From contig CAWHGA010000001.1 in the NCBI GenBank assembly GCA_963828705.1, positions 9,179-73,178 of the forward strand: a stretch of DNA of 64,000 nt. The letters run 5' to 3'. The notes beneath the pieces are model-generated. The model saw only the letters and a program-made list of their open reading frames with translations. It made no database searches and was not told the DNA's origin. Below are positions 8,835-19,183 of this stretch, one piece after another. A program made the position numbers and the translations under genes. Each line of letters starts with the position of its first letter. Within the stretch, counting starts at the first letter, position 1. The DNA is from CAWDJT01 sp963828705. GTDB lineage: Bacteria > Desulfobacterota > Syntrophobacteria > Syntrophobacterales > Syntrophobacteraceae.

Positions 8835-11490
8835 CTAATGGTCCACCGCCAATTTCGCCGTACCGTTGTGGTTGTCGGCGATCCCGGTGAGTACCGCCAG
8901 CTGGACAGCTCGTACCTTGCGGTACACCTCCCGGGGCTGGCGTTTTCGGCCGTTGACCATGAGCAGATCGCGCTCGATGGAAATCCCAAACAACCGTTCG
9001 TTTTCTTCCAGGTACGGCAGGATCAACTGCCAATCGGCATCGGTGAATTCATCGAATTCACCGCCGTTGAGCTGCCCATCTACGAGCCGCCGATGCGGGT
9101 CGCGGGCGAAGATCGCCCCACCTGAAGCCAGGGAGAACAAATTTGAACCCGGATAGGGCGTCGGCAGTTCGATCAGGTTGCCGTGGTCATCGAAGTTCAT
9201 GCCGTTGAGAATCACGAACCCGCCTCCGGCGTGTGGATCACCGGCCATAAACGATTCCGCCAGGTAGTCCAGGGCGGTGCCGTTGATCACCACCCGCGGC
9301 CGCCCCACGGCATTGATCAGCGGCCGCCCGGCGGCATTGCCCATGATATAGACGGAACCACCCTTGGCGCCGTACATAAAGGTCTGGCCCACATCACCAA
9401 AAACCGTCAGCTTTCCGGCCTTCATGATCTGACCGAGCTGATCCTGGGCATTACCGTGAACGTAGATCTCCATGCCGTCCATGCCGGAGCCCAGGTAATC
9501 ACCGGAACTGCCATAGACATCAATGCGCACATCTTCGGTGCCCGGTCCAAAACCATTGCCGGTGAATCGCTGGCCGCGGTACCCGTAGACGATGAAGCGT
9601 TTCCAACCTTTGAAGTACGCTTCACACAGCAATCGAGCATCGCAGTTGTCGCCTTCCGGTTCGAATTCGCGGGTGTAGACCACCAGGATTTCTTCATCCG
9701 CCTGGGGAGCGCGCAACCGCTCACGGGTGTGCCAATCGATGTGACGGTAACGGCCACCCGGCGCAGCGTAGAAATCCGGAGTGGCCGCGAACACCTCCCG
9801 AAGGCTGCTGCGAATGATCCACAGGAGCCAGCTGCGTTTCTTGTTGCCCGTCTCATAACGTTGATCGTTAAGGAGCGTCAACACTTCGATCACCAGCGCC
9901 TTGGTGGTATCGCTGCCGGCCGCGGCCTTGACCAGCTCGGCGCAGGCCCAGCGGATGGTGTTGTAGTCCCAACCGGGGATGGCATCACGCAGATGAGCAA
10001 ACAGCGCCTTGGCTTGACCCTGCTCAAGCAACCGCCCGAGTTGCCAACCGACGGCTCGCCCCTCAGCCGGTTCGCGCACCGTCAGGGTCGCATCCATCGG
10101 CTTCTGAAAGGGGGCCACGCTCTGGCGCCGACCGAATTTGTCGGTGCAGCTCAATCGCATCCGGCCGTTGTCCGGTTTGATCGTAAACATGAAGGAGCCG
10201 CCATCGGTGTGACTGCCGCCACGGGCGTTCCAGTATTTGTCGGCCACCGGACAAAAGCGCGGATCTTCCTGGGAAAGGCTTTCCAGGGTGGCATCGATGG
10301 CCTGTTTTTCCGAACACACCAGGCCGATTTGCACCTCGCCATCCTGCAGGGCGAACACCTGGGGACGCAGCATGGCGGTGTCGGTGATGCCGATCAGTTG
10401 CATATATTTCTGGTAAGGTTCATTACGCGCAATGATGAAAAACCAGGGGCCGTCGGGCGAACCGTGAATGTGGGATGCCTGGATGGCCCGGTAAAGCTTC
10501 TGCTTGTCAGCCGGCAACTGATCGAAGTCGGCTTCGGTGGTGGGCGCCAGGGCTTCGATGATGTATTCCAACGGATAGCCGTACACCCGGTTCCAAAGAT
10601 CCAGCAGCAGAACCGAGGCTTCCGTGTCGGTATGGAACAGAGGGTAGCATTTGCGCTGTTTCAGGTATTCACACACCGACAGGTAGTTGGCGAAGTCGCC
10701 GTTGTGGACCAGGGCTTCGTCCAGACCGCTGAAGGGATGCGCCCCCGCCGGGTGCCACACGCGCCCCTTGGTGGGGTAGCGCTGGTGAGCGATCCAGATG
10801 TGGGCCTTGAAATCCTCCAACTGGTAGTACCGCGCCACCTCCTCGGCATAGCCCACGATCTTGAGGATCATCATGTTCCGACCGTGGGACATGACAAAGG
10901 CCTTCTTGTCACCGAGGGTTGAATAGAAAGTGGTGTTGATTTTGAAGGAATTCTGCCAGACGAATTCGTCCTCGGCGCGTCCCGGTGGCAGGTTTTCCAT
11001 ATGGTGGGTGGCGATGAACGCTCTCAGCACATCCGGTTTTACTCGCACAAAATACCGCATCACATCCGGCGGCCGGACTTCAAGGCCGGGGATGTCCCGA
11101 TAGTCACTGATGGTGGCAAGCCTGCCGGACTGCAGCGACGTTGAAATAAGGGCGGATAAACTGTTCTTCCACCACGCCCGCCACACTCTGGTCCTCGGGA
11201 TCGATGAGCGCCACCTGCAACATGTAGTGGCTGTCCAGAATTTCGCGGGAAACCCCGAGCGCCTCCGGTTCAAAACCCACGGCGGCAATTCCGCCACCCT
11301 TACCGTTGCCGCGGTTGTGCATCTGCCTGGACGGTTCGAAGATGTGCTTCCCACCCACTGGGATGGAACAGGCGAAGCCGGTGACGCCGCAGCCGCCCTC
11401 CTCTGCCTGTTTGCCCTCAAAGCCGGGAGGATATGCCGTCAGCAACCGCCCTCGTGAGTCGATGATTCGTTGTGCAACCGATAATCCCAT
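8835..11490 (-). CDS. Glutamate synthase: glutaminase (GATase II) plus GXGXG domain protein, frameshifted
   Basis: The N-terminal part (from 11490) is a class II glutamine amidotransferase. A propeptide ends before Cys-34 (EEGGCGVTGF), the expected N-terminal nucleophile, and later comes the MSHGRNMMILK region. The C-terminal part is the GltB GXGXG beta-helix (MDGMEIYVHGNAQDQLGQ, GDVGQTFMYGAKGG). The FMN domain that normally lies between them is encoded by a separate gene upstream. The reading frame breaks near 11115-11135: one frame gives PYFNVAAVRQA and the other resumes at ISDYRDIPGLEVRPPDV, which follows in homologues. One extra base explains it. The downstream frame has no credible start of its own, so the parts form one gene of about 880 codons. 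It supplies ammonia to the FMN subunit. Confidence 0.85.
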
Positions 11491-11545
11491 AGAATCTCAC
11501 TTTCTTGTCTCGTTCACGCCATCCGTGGGGGAGATGGCCGCCCGC

Positions 11546-13012
11546 CTATTCGTAATCCAGATGCCGCAGCAGATCAGTACGTCCCACCAGTTCCCGGATG
11601 CTGCGCAGACCGAACTGTTGCAGGACCGCCACCATCTGTTGGCGCCAGGAAGCATACAGGTTGTAGACGCGCTGGGTGCCCCAGTCCTGGGAGATCATCT
11701 CACCCAGTTCCGGATCGGTGGTGGCGATGCCGCGCGGGCAGCCCCGACCGCTTTCACAGGAACTGCAACGGGTGCATTCCAGGGCCACCATGCCGGCAGT
11801 CCCTTCGACCACGCCGTCGGCCCCCAGGGCGATGGCCTTGAGGATGTCATGAGCGGTACGAATACCGCCGCTGGCGATCAGGGTCACCTGGTCGCGCACT
11901 CCTTCCGCCTGAAGGAACTGATGGACCTTGGGAATGGCGTATTCGATGGGCATCGCGATGTTTTTCTTGGCGATGTCGGGAGCCGCGCCGGTGCCGCCGT
12001 AGCTGCCATCCAGGTGCACAATATGGGCCCCGGCGTAGAAGCTGCCGATGGCCACCATGTCGACATCAGCCGGCGTCGATACCTTGACCGACACCAGCGC
12101 CTTAGGATTCATGGCCTTGATCCAGTCCACATGCTTCTTGTGGTCTTCCACCGAATAGACACTGTGGAATGGGAAGGGTGAAAACAGCGCACTGCCCTGG
12201 ACCGCTTCGCGCATCCGGGCAACAGCTTCGGTCACCTTGTCGCCGAGGAGATGACCACCCAGACCCGGCTTGGCGCCTTGAGCGTACTTGAATTCGATGA
12301 TCCGCACCCGTTGGATGGTTTCTTCGCGAACCCCGAAAAGCCCGGTGGCCACCTGGGTGATCATGAAATCGTCGAAGGGCTCAAGGAATTCGGGATAGCC
12401 CCCTTCCCCGGTGCAGCCAAAAGTGCCCCAGAGCATGGCCGCTCGGGCCCGGGACACCATGGTGTTGTTACTCACTGATCCAAATGACATCCCACCCTGG
12501 TAGAGCGGGATCGGGATACTGATGCGATGGGAGTTGTCGCCCCGTTTGTTGAGTTCGATGCTGGTGTCGATTTCATCGGCTGAGATGACGACCGGCGGCT
12601 TTTCTGGAAAATGGAAACGGAGTTTATCGAACCCCCCCCCCGAATTGCCCACCCGGTATTCCAGGTCCACCTTGGGCAGTTCACCGGTTTCCGCCTGATA
12701 CCAGGTGCTCATGAGGAGTTCCGCAGTCCAGCGGTAGTCCCCCAGAGCTTGCATCTGTGGATTCGGTGCTACTCGAAGTGCCTTATTGGGGCATTTTTCC
12801 ACGCAGAACGTACCCTCGCGCTGACAGATCTCCGGCCCCACACACCGGTAATCCCTGGGCGTTCCCATGCGGGTGCCGGCCTTAAAATGCACCCCGTGGG
12901 GACAGGTCACCACGCAACCGGCGCAACTCTTACACTCAGGCCCACGCACAACCCTATATTTGCCGATGTTATGGCGAAATCGTGAAGCTGTTGGTTTGAT
13001 CTCTCCCTTCAC
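11546..13012 (-). CDS. Glutamate synthase FMN-binding subunit with N-terminal ferredoxin domain
   Basis: A 488-residue archaeal-type GltB central domain that makes glutamate from 2-oxoglutarate and ammonia. Near the N-terminus are ferredoxin cysteines (CKSCAGCVVTCPHG, then CVGPEICQREGTFCVEKCP). The synthase part has the FMN and substrate signatures LYQGGMSFGS, KPGLGGHLLG, LDGSYGGTGAAP and LIASGGIRTAHD, and the [3Fe-4S] loop CTRCSSCESGRGCP. The GTG start at 13012 is chosen because AAGGAG lies ten bases upstream; in-frame codons to 13099 lack a ribosome site. No NADPH-dependent GltD is nearby, so electrons probably arrive through ferredoxin domains, perhaps via the MvhD-like protein of the same cluster. 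Confidence 0.9.
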   Translation of the reverse strand: MKGEIKPTASRFRHNIGKYRVVRGPECKSCAGCVVTCPHGVHFKAGTRMGTPRDYRCVGPEICQREGTFCVEKCPNKALRVAPNPQMQALGDYRWTAELLMSTWYQAETGELPKVDLEYRVGNSGGGFDKLRFHFPEKPPVVISADEIDTSIELNKRGDNSHRISIPIPLYQGGMSFGSVSNNTMVSRARAAMLWGTFGCTGEGGYPEFLEPFDDFMITQVATGLFGVREETIQRVRIIEFKYAQGAKPGLGGHLLGDKVTEAVARMREAVQGSALFSPFPFHSVYSVEDHKKHVDWIKAMNPKALVSVKVSTPADVDMVAIGSFYAGAHIVHLDGSYGGTGAAPDIAKKNIAMPIEYAIPKVHQFLQAEGVRDQVTLIASGGIRTAHDILKAIALGADGVVEGTAGMVALECTRCSSCESGRGCPRGIATTDPELGEMISQDWGTQRVYNLYASWRQQMVAVLQQFGLRSIRELVGRTDLLRHLDYE

Positions 13013-13219
13013 GGTCTGACGACTCCTTTTCACTGTGACTGGCGCCGCCTGGTCGGCAGACGCAAGACTTAAACTGTGGACGTATGGTCCGACAGGCAAG
13101 GGGTCTGAACCAGAACCTGATTCCCTCGCCGGGGTCCATCCTTTGCTGGGTTGACCACTGCCATAGAGCGGCCCGGGGACATATGAACCGAAACCCGTTG
13201 CCCTTGCTTCGGTCTAACC

Positions 13220-14614
13220 TTAGCGGCGCTTCTCCCCAAAGAGTGCACCGAACGTATCCCGTTCCAGGTCTTCAAAAAACATGGCGCGCCCGGCTTCTCC
13301 ACGGACTCGCCGGACATCACGAATGCCCATGGCTCCCATGATTTCAATGAGTTGGCTCCACCAAGCGCACATCAGATTGACGAGACGCCGGGAACCATAA
13401 TCGGGTTCGATGTTTTGCAGTTCCACCGGGCACGACTTGCCCTGCACGCAACGCTTGCACACCCGACACTCAAGACCGATCAGCAGCGGCAGGTCGATGG
13501 CCACTCCATCGGCGCCGCAAATGATCGCCTTGGGAACGTGCTCGGCCAAAGCAATGCCACCACTGGCCAACAGAGTCACCTCATCGCGCAGGCACTCGGT
13601 CACCAGGTGGAGGTGGATGTCGCGGACCACGTCCTTGATGAACCGTGGGGCACCACCGTCGAAGTACACATTGCCCTGATAGTCTGCGACCAGATGAACA
13701 ACCTCCACACCCGAGCGGGTGAGGTCCATGGTGATGGCCTTAGCCCGACTATCCAGCGGCACACGCACCGACACCACCAGGTTGGGATGGGCTGCCTTGA
13801 GCCGTCGCACACTGTCCATGACGGTGGACGTATAGATCAGTTCCACCATCCGAACACTGCTCATAAGCGCCGCTGGGATGTCGGAACCATCGCCGGCCGA
13901 CAGAGGGATCAGGTGATTCAGGTAAGGTTCAAAGGACGTATCGTAGTCCGGCGCGGAAAGGTAGGTCAACACCTGTACCTGTTGGGCCGCTCTGGCTATG
14001 GAAAGATTGATTCCCTTACCCAGGTTGCCAAACGGCAAGACATTGAACAGAACGGGAACCTGGGTTTCCACCAGCGGCGGGATGTTCAAGTCCACCTCAC
14101 CGGCGGTATCGAATTCCAACCTATGCTTCTTGCGTCCAATATCGATGGCCGTGCTGATGTATTCCCGGCCATGGATGCCGTCCCGCGTCGGCCGGACGAT
14201 TTCCGACATGTCGGTCCACATGCTGTCATAGCCGGGGCCGCTGAAGGGTCCGCGGTAGCCGGCGCCAGAAACCGGGATCTTGCCCGTTTCCGCCTGGAAC
14301 CAGTTGGTCAGGATCATCTCCGGCTTCCAGTAATCATCGCCCATCTTGAGGAATTCCGGATTGATGGTCTTGGACAACACGCCACGCGGGCAGTTCTGGA
14401 TGCAGCTAAAACAATTCTTGCAGGTGTAGTCGATGGAATCCACCATGGTGCGAAAATCGAAGGTGCGATCCTTGTAGACATTGTACAGACAGCGCTTCTT
14501 CACGCAGCTCCCGCACTTCAGGCAGTCTTCTTCCCAATCGATGATACCCGACCGTCCCACCGGGGTGAATCGCGGTGGTGTCGAGCTCGGTGTGATGTGG
14601 AATTTCTTGGGCAT
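13220..14614 (-). CDS. Divergent FMN/ferredoxin glutamate-synthase-like paralogue
   Basis: A 464-residue paralogue of the preceding FMN subunit. Two N-terminal clusters are present (CLKCGSCVKKRC and CKNCFSCIQNCP), and so is the C-terminal Cys loop CRVCKRCVQGKSCP. Signature loops of the active synthase are gone, however. KPGxGG is replaced by the LNHLIPLSAGDGSDIP region, and GGTGAAP by DYQGNVYFDGGAPRF. LLASGGIALAEH survives, so the barrel and probably flavin binding are kept. This suggests a role other than 2-oxoglutarate amination, such as electron transfer or regulation within a complex. It sits between the MvhD-like gene and the canonical FMN subunit, all in one direction. The ATG at 14614 begins the conserved region. 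Confidence 0.8.
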   Translation of the reverse strand: MPKKFHITPSSTPPRFTPVGRSGIIDWEEDCLKCGSCVKKRCLYNVYKDRTFDFRTMVDSIDYTCKNCFSCIQNCPRGVLSKTINPEFLKMGDDYWKPEMILTNWFQAETGKIPVSGAGYRGPFSGPGYDSMWTDMSEIVRPTRDGIHGREYISTAIDIGRKKHRLEFDTAGEVDLNIPPLVETQVPVLFNVLPFGNLGKGINLSIARAAQQVQVLTYLSAPDYDTSFEPYLNHLIPLSAGDGSDIPAALMSSVRMVELIYTSTVMDSVRRLKAAHPNLVVSVRVPLDSRAKAITMDLTRSGVEVVHLVADYQGNVYFDGGAPRFIKDVVRDIHLHLVTECLRDEVTLLASGGIALAEHVPKAIICGADGVAIDLPLLIGLECRVCKRCVQGKSCPVELQNIEPDYGSRRLVNLMCAWWSQLIEIMGAMGIRDVRRVRGEAGRAMFFEDLERDTFGALFGEKRR

Positions 14615-14688
14615 TGACCTTCTACCTCATGCTCCAGGTTATGGATTAACATCATGCCGAGGGGCAGCCCCGGCGGGTGATTCTGCTC

Positions 14689-15087
14689 CTACGTCAGAGC
14701 CCAGGGACCAAGTTCACGGGCTTTGGCAATAGCATCCCGAAGGGCAGCCGCAAATCCCTGGGCGTCGTTGGGAGCCAGGTTGACCATCCGCACCCGCTCG
14801 TTTCCGAGCCCGGTTTCCGCCAGCAGTCGGTTGGCATATCGCACCCGCAGCCTCGCCCGCAGGTTCCCCTCCAGGAACTGGCACGCACCCTCGGGGCAAC
14901 CGACCACCATAGCCAGGTCCGCCCCCTGTTCGAAGGCCCGCAACATGGTAAGCACATCACTGCGGCCCGAACAAGGCAGGCGCGCGAACTTCACTTCGGC
15001 CTGCTGAGCAGCATTTACCCGCTCCACTTCGTCTTCGGGCGTAGCCGCTGCATTGGTACAACAGAAAATGACAATCGCAGGTTTCAT
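14689..15087 (-). CDS. Hydrogenase iron-sulfur subunit (MvhD/FrhD-like)
   Basis: A 132-residue protein of the MvhD family, the small [2Fe-2S] electron carrier that links hydrogenase, formate dehydrogenase or other oxidoreductases to heterodisulfide-reductase-like proteins. It has the expected FCCTNAA near the start, VKFARLPCSGRSD, and MVVGCPEGACQFLEGN followed by a conserved basic tail. The ATG at 15087 has GGAG seven bases before it. It is the first gene of the minus-strand glt-met cluster, and no HdrA is visible in the window. The natural inference is that it carries electrons to the glutamate-synthase-like proteins or to MetV, which would be an unusual use of MvhD. Confidence 0.85.
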   Translation of the reverse strand: MKPAIVIFCCTNAAATPEDEVERVNAAQQAEVKFARLPCSGRSDVLTMLRAFEQGADLAMVVGCPEGACQFLEGNLRARLRVRYANRLLAETGLGNERVRMVNLAPNDAQGFAAALRDAIAKARELGPWALT

Positions 15088-15988
15088 GGACACTCCTTGC
15101 ACTATGACTTCTTGATGCCGCCTGAGGCGTTCATGCTCAATCGCATCACTCGTTGCGGCGCACGCTTTGGTCGCATAAGTCAGCGGGCTCGGCACAGCGA
15201 TGGCTGGGATCCGAACCCACCGCTCCGCATCGCCCTATTCCTCCCGGTCGCCCCCTGTCCAGAGATTCAAGAAAGCTTAAACCTTCTACGGGTGGAGGAA
15301 CCGGTGATACAAGAATCGTACCGACAACCGTCGGATCGAATCATGTCGATGCTGACCGAAGAACCGGGAGGACCAGCGCTGGTCCAAGAACCTGTTTAGG
15401 TCTGGGATCTCTCGAGGTACTCGGGAGCGGGTTGCTGGGGAGGCGTTCAGGATGGCGAATGCTTCAAAATTCCAGCGGCGATGATACCCTCTACACCCAT
15501 GGGCATCTCAGCTTTGAGACGCTGACCGTATTGCAGCGAGAGTCGCCATTGACTCTAGAAATGCATATATCCAATGTACCGGTGAATGGCAAGAGCATTT
15601 GTGCGGTCCCGCCTGCCAGCCATCCCTGCCGAACCATGACAGGCCCTGGCAGAAACCGTCAGCGCAACCGGAAGCGGCACTCTGTCCAGCCCAGGGCCGC
15701 ACCGATTGCTCGTTGGAATCAGCAGTTCCGACGCTGTTAGGGACAAAACCAACGATAACAATGAAATACCAGAGGAGGTGGCCGCCATCCGTTCACCACC
15801 GAAATCTGCTCAGAGGTTCGCTTTGCCTACGATGATACCTTTTTGTCCGACACCATCCGGCGACTGAATGGCTGAGACCAGCAGTCCGCCTCGATTTAAA
15901 CGTTAACTATCTAACCTCACACCAAAAAATAATGTCGGCACATAATTGTCCGTTTCCACTCGTTCTTCCCCCGGACGGTTCCACAGCT
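15088..15988. other. Long intergenic region upstream of the glt-met cluster
   Basis: About 900 bases between glnE and the MvhD-like gene. Short frames inside it have no protein character. It should hold the promoter of the glt-met cluster. I searched by eye for a sigma-54 site like those before glnB and glnA and did not find a good one. No RNA gene or repeat was recognised. Confidence 0.5.
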
Positions 15989-18761
15989 TTACAGATTTGC
16001 ACACCATTGGCGAAAGACCTGACGCACCTTGCGGCGAATTGCCAGGAGGTCCGCCCAACAGAAGATGCCGTGGTCTCTGCCGCCCGGCGGCCAGATCCCC
16101 ACCGTCAACATGGATTCCAGCAGATCCGGAGTCAACGACGCCGCATTTAGATTGGTGGCCAGCTGCAGACGACGTTCCAGAGCGCGAAGGGCTCGAAATG
16201 CCTGAGACAATTCCGCAAGCGAGGAAGCGTCAAAACCGGTCGCCGGCACCAGGGCCTGTAGGGCGGCACGGATGGAGCGAGTGCGTAGCCCTTCCTGGTC
16301 GCAACCGAACAGCAGCTGGTGGCCCTGAACCAGAAACTCCACATCGGCCAGACCGCCCACTCCCAATTTGAGATCCACCAGATCCGGGCGTTCCTCGCTC
16401 CGTTCCAGTTGCATCCGCTGGCGCAAGTGGCATAGCCGTGACCATACAGTATCGGCTTCCCGCTGCTGATAACAGATTCGGATAGCATTCTGTTCAATCC
16501 ACTGACATAGATCCGGATGCCCGGTGATGGCCCGAGAGCGCAACAGGGCCTGGATTTCCCACAGATCCGCCTGCCGGGCGTAGTAGTCTTCCCAGCTCCC
16601 ATGGGTGACCACGAGCGGTCCATAATTACCGGTGGGACGCAGACGGACATCGACAGCGTACCCAGGTCCTTCCCCGAGCGGCGTACTCAGCATGCGCATC
16701 AGCCGCTGGATGAAACGCACCACCTCCAAGGGGATCTGGCCGCTGTCATCGGTGTCAGGCGCTCGATAGACAAACACCAGGTCGAGGTCCGACAGATAAT
16801 TCATTTCCCGACTTCCCAGCTTGCCCAGTCCCACTACCACCAGCGGCAGATCTTCCGGCAGGCCGCGTTCCTCACGGATCCACCGATAAGTTTGGCGGAT
16901 GACAAAGTCGGCCAGTTCCGAAAGCGCATATTCCGACTGCTCCTGGCTGAATTCGCCATTGAGATCAGCCACGGCAACTTGTAGCAACCGTTCGTTCTTC
17001 AAACGCCGAATCCATTCCAGGGCCGATTCAAAGTCCCCGACACTGGCCAGGATCTTTTCGCTGGTCTTTTCCCATTGGCCGGGTTCAAGGGACTTGGCCG
17101 CAGCGGTGGCAATCCCTTCGGCCAGGCTCGGTTGATGACTGAGGAGATCCGCCAGCAGGTCACTTTGAGCCAGCCCCAGGCACAAACCGGCCAGCCAGCT
17201 TCCAGCGGCATTTATCAACTTGAACAGACCCGGTCGTCGACGGGCATGAGAGAAATAGCGTTCCAACCGAACCAGCATGCGCTCCAGACATTCGCGTCTC
17301 TGCTCGGGCACCCCTCGATAACGGGACAACACATCAAGCACGGCATCACCAACTGCTGGCGAAAAAGGCTCTAGAACCACCTGCAGCCGGTCCCAGGCTT
17401 CCGACTGAAACTGCTGGGCCAGCAACGAACGAAGATTGGCCCGGTTGCCGGCAGCTTCCAGATCGCCAGTGACAAGCCCTCGAGCACCATTTTGTGACCG
17501 TTGGGAATCGGTTTGAAACAGATCGGTGAAATGCTGATGAACTGTGGCGCAGGTCTCGTGGAGTCTTTCCAGGAAACGTTCCACATCACCTTCCATACCT
17601 AGGGTCATTGCCAGTCTCTGGCGACTGCTCTTCGGCCTGTGGAAGTTTCTGTGTTTGCCGGTTTTGATCCAACTGCACCCAGTGCTCCACCCGCCGCAGG
17701 AAGATGTAGGCTTCCCAAAGGTCGGCGACGGTCTGACGCGGCAGCAGGGAAAGCTTTTCGAGCTGGTCCAGGCAGCGCAGGGTGTTGGGTTCATCCAGCT
17801 CCGGATGACGGCCGCCATAGATCATCTGGAAGGACTGAACCAGGAATTCGATCTCCCGAATCCCGCCCAACCCCAGCTTGACATCAAACTGCTGCCATTT
17901 CTCAGTCAGTCGCACGGCCTCGCGCTGAATCCGATCCCGCATCTCTCGCAATTCATCCAGAGCTTGAAAATCCAAGAAACGTCGAAACACAAAGGGGCGT
18001 ACTTCTCGCAGGAAGGAGTTTCCAAGCGGACGGTCCCCGGCAACGGGTCGGGCCTTGAGCAGCATCTGCCGCTCCCACGAATGGCCCTGCAGCAGATAGT
18101 AGTAGGCTGCCGCTCCCACGGAAGTAACCAACTCACCATCCTTCCCCTGTGGTCGCAAGCGCAGATCCACCTGAAACACTCGATCGCCATCAACGTTTTC
18201 GGCTAGCAGCCGCGTCAGCCACTGACAGAGACGAGTGATGACGGCCAGTGCCTCCAATGGGCGTTCTTTACCAACCTCCGGATCAATATGGAGGAACATC
18301 AGATCCACATCCGAGACGTAGTTCAGCTCATGGCCACCAAGTTTGCCCAACCCCAGGATCGCCACCGGAAAGCTCTCCCGCCAGCAAGCAATCGTTGCCT
18401 GGTCGTGTTCCCGCACCCACCATTCCGGGTGTTGCCATAGCGTCTCCAAGCCAACCTGGAGTGCTACCGCAGCCAAGTCGCTCAATTGCCCGGTGGTTTC
18501 CTGAAGATCGGCCCGGCCTAGTAAGTCGCGACCGCCAATCCTTAAGAAGTGCCGTTGTTTGAAGTTGCGGATTTGACGCTGCAGGGTGGCAAAAGCATCG
18601 CTGTCACGCACACATTCCTGGATATCCTGGTAGAGCTCAGTGAGAGGGTAGCGCCGGAATAGGTTCTTCTGCTGCCATAACCAGTCCTGGTATTCCGGCC
18701 GGCGCAGGAGCGCCGCCAGATAACCGGACGATTCCTGAATAATGCGTAGTTCTTCGCTCAT
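15989..18761 (-). CDS. glnE: Bifunctional glutamine synthetase adenylyltransferase/deadenylase, frameshifted
   Basis: GlnE adds and removes AMP on the glutamine synthetase tyrosine according to PII state. Both nucleotidyltransferase halves are visible: GLGKLGGHELNYVSDVDLMF in the N-terminal deadenylase half and GLGKLGSREMNYLSDLDLVF in the C-terminal adenylylating half. GGIREIEFLVQSFQ and GGLADVEFLVQGHQ follow them. The first half ends in a wrong frame just after the linker LRRVEHWVQLDQNRQTQ, while the second half resumes in another frame at RQRLAMTLGMEGD. One missing base near 17620-17630 explains this. The start MSEELRIIQESSGYL at 18761 is the first ATG near the family's beginning; the frame is open to 18884. 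It lies downstream of glnA. Confidence 0.9.
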
Positions 18762-19183
18762 CGACAGCCCATCTAATGATCTGTTGTTGTCTGAGCGGTC
18801 CGCTCCCCGCACCGCCTCTTCCTGTTCGTGGGTGGCGAGCGGGCAGCCCGAAAACGCTCCCGGGACTCTCGGCTGCAGGGTCATATTCCCCAGCCTCGAC
18901 TACTGACCGTTAGATATGAGTGGAGTCGCGGAGGAAACACAACAAAAAAGCGACAAAGCCCACCGGCATTTCCTTGACCATGCAGGTGCAGACCCATCAA
19001 GAGAACGCCTGGGGAGGGTACACCATGCGGCAGGGAAAAGTGACACGGCCGCGGGGCATCGCCTACCGCGACCGTGATGGAGAGCATCGGCGCCAAGGAA
19101 GAAGTCGTGGGAACCAAACTCAGCAAACACTGGGGTTCGAGGGAGCCATGTCTCCTTGCGCGCCGATTCGGAATATGACTTGC
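18762..19183. other. Intergenic region between glnA and glnE
   Basis: About 420 bases between the glnA stop and the chosen glnE start. The first 120 bases before glnE are open in its frame but look non-coding. No terminator or promoter is obvious. Confidence 0.4.

Noticed and set aside
9183..10922. Long plus-strand open frame of 579 codons opposite the glutamate synthase gene
   Set aside because: It is antisense to a clearly conserved protein, is rich in His, Gly and Asp as expected for a GC-rich shadow frame, and has no family motifs.
15205..15235. tRNA-like T-arm (GGATCCGAACCC read on the opposite strand)
   Set aside because: The conserved A of the T-loop is missing and no acceptor, D or anticodon arms could be placed around it.
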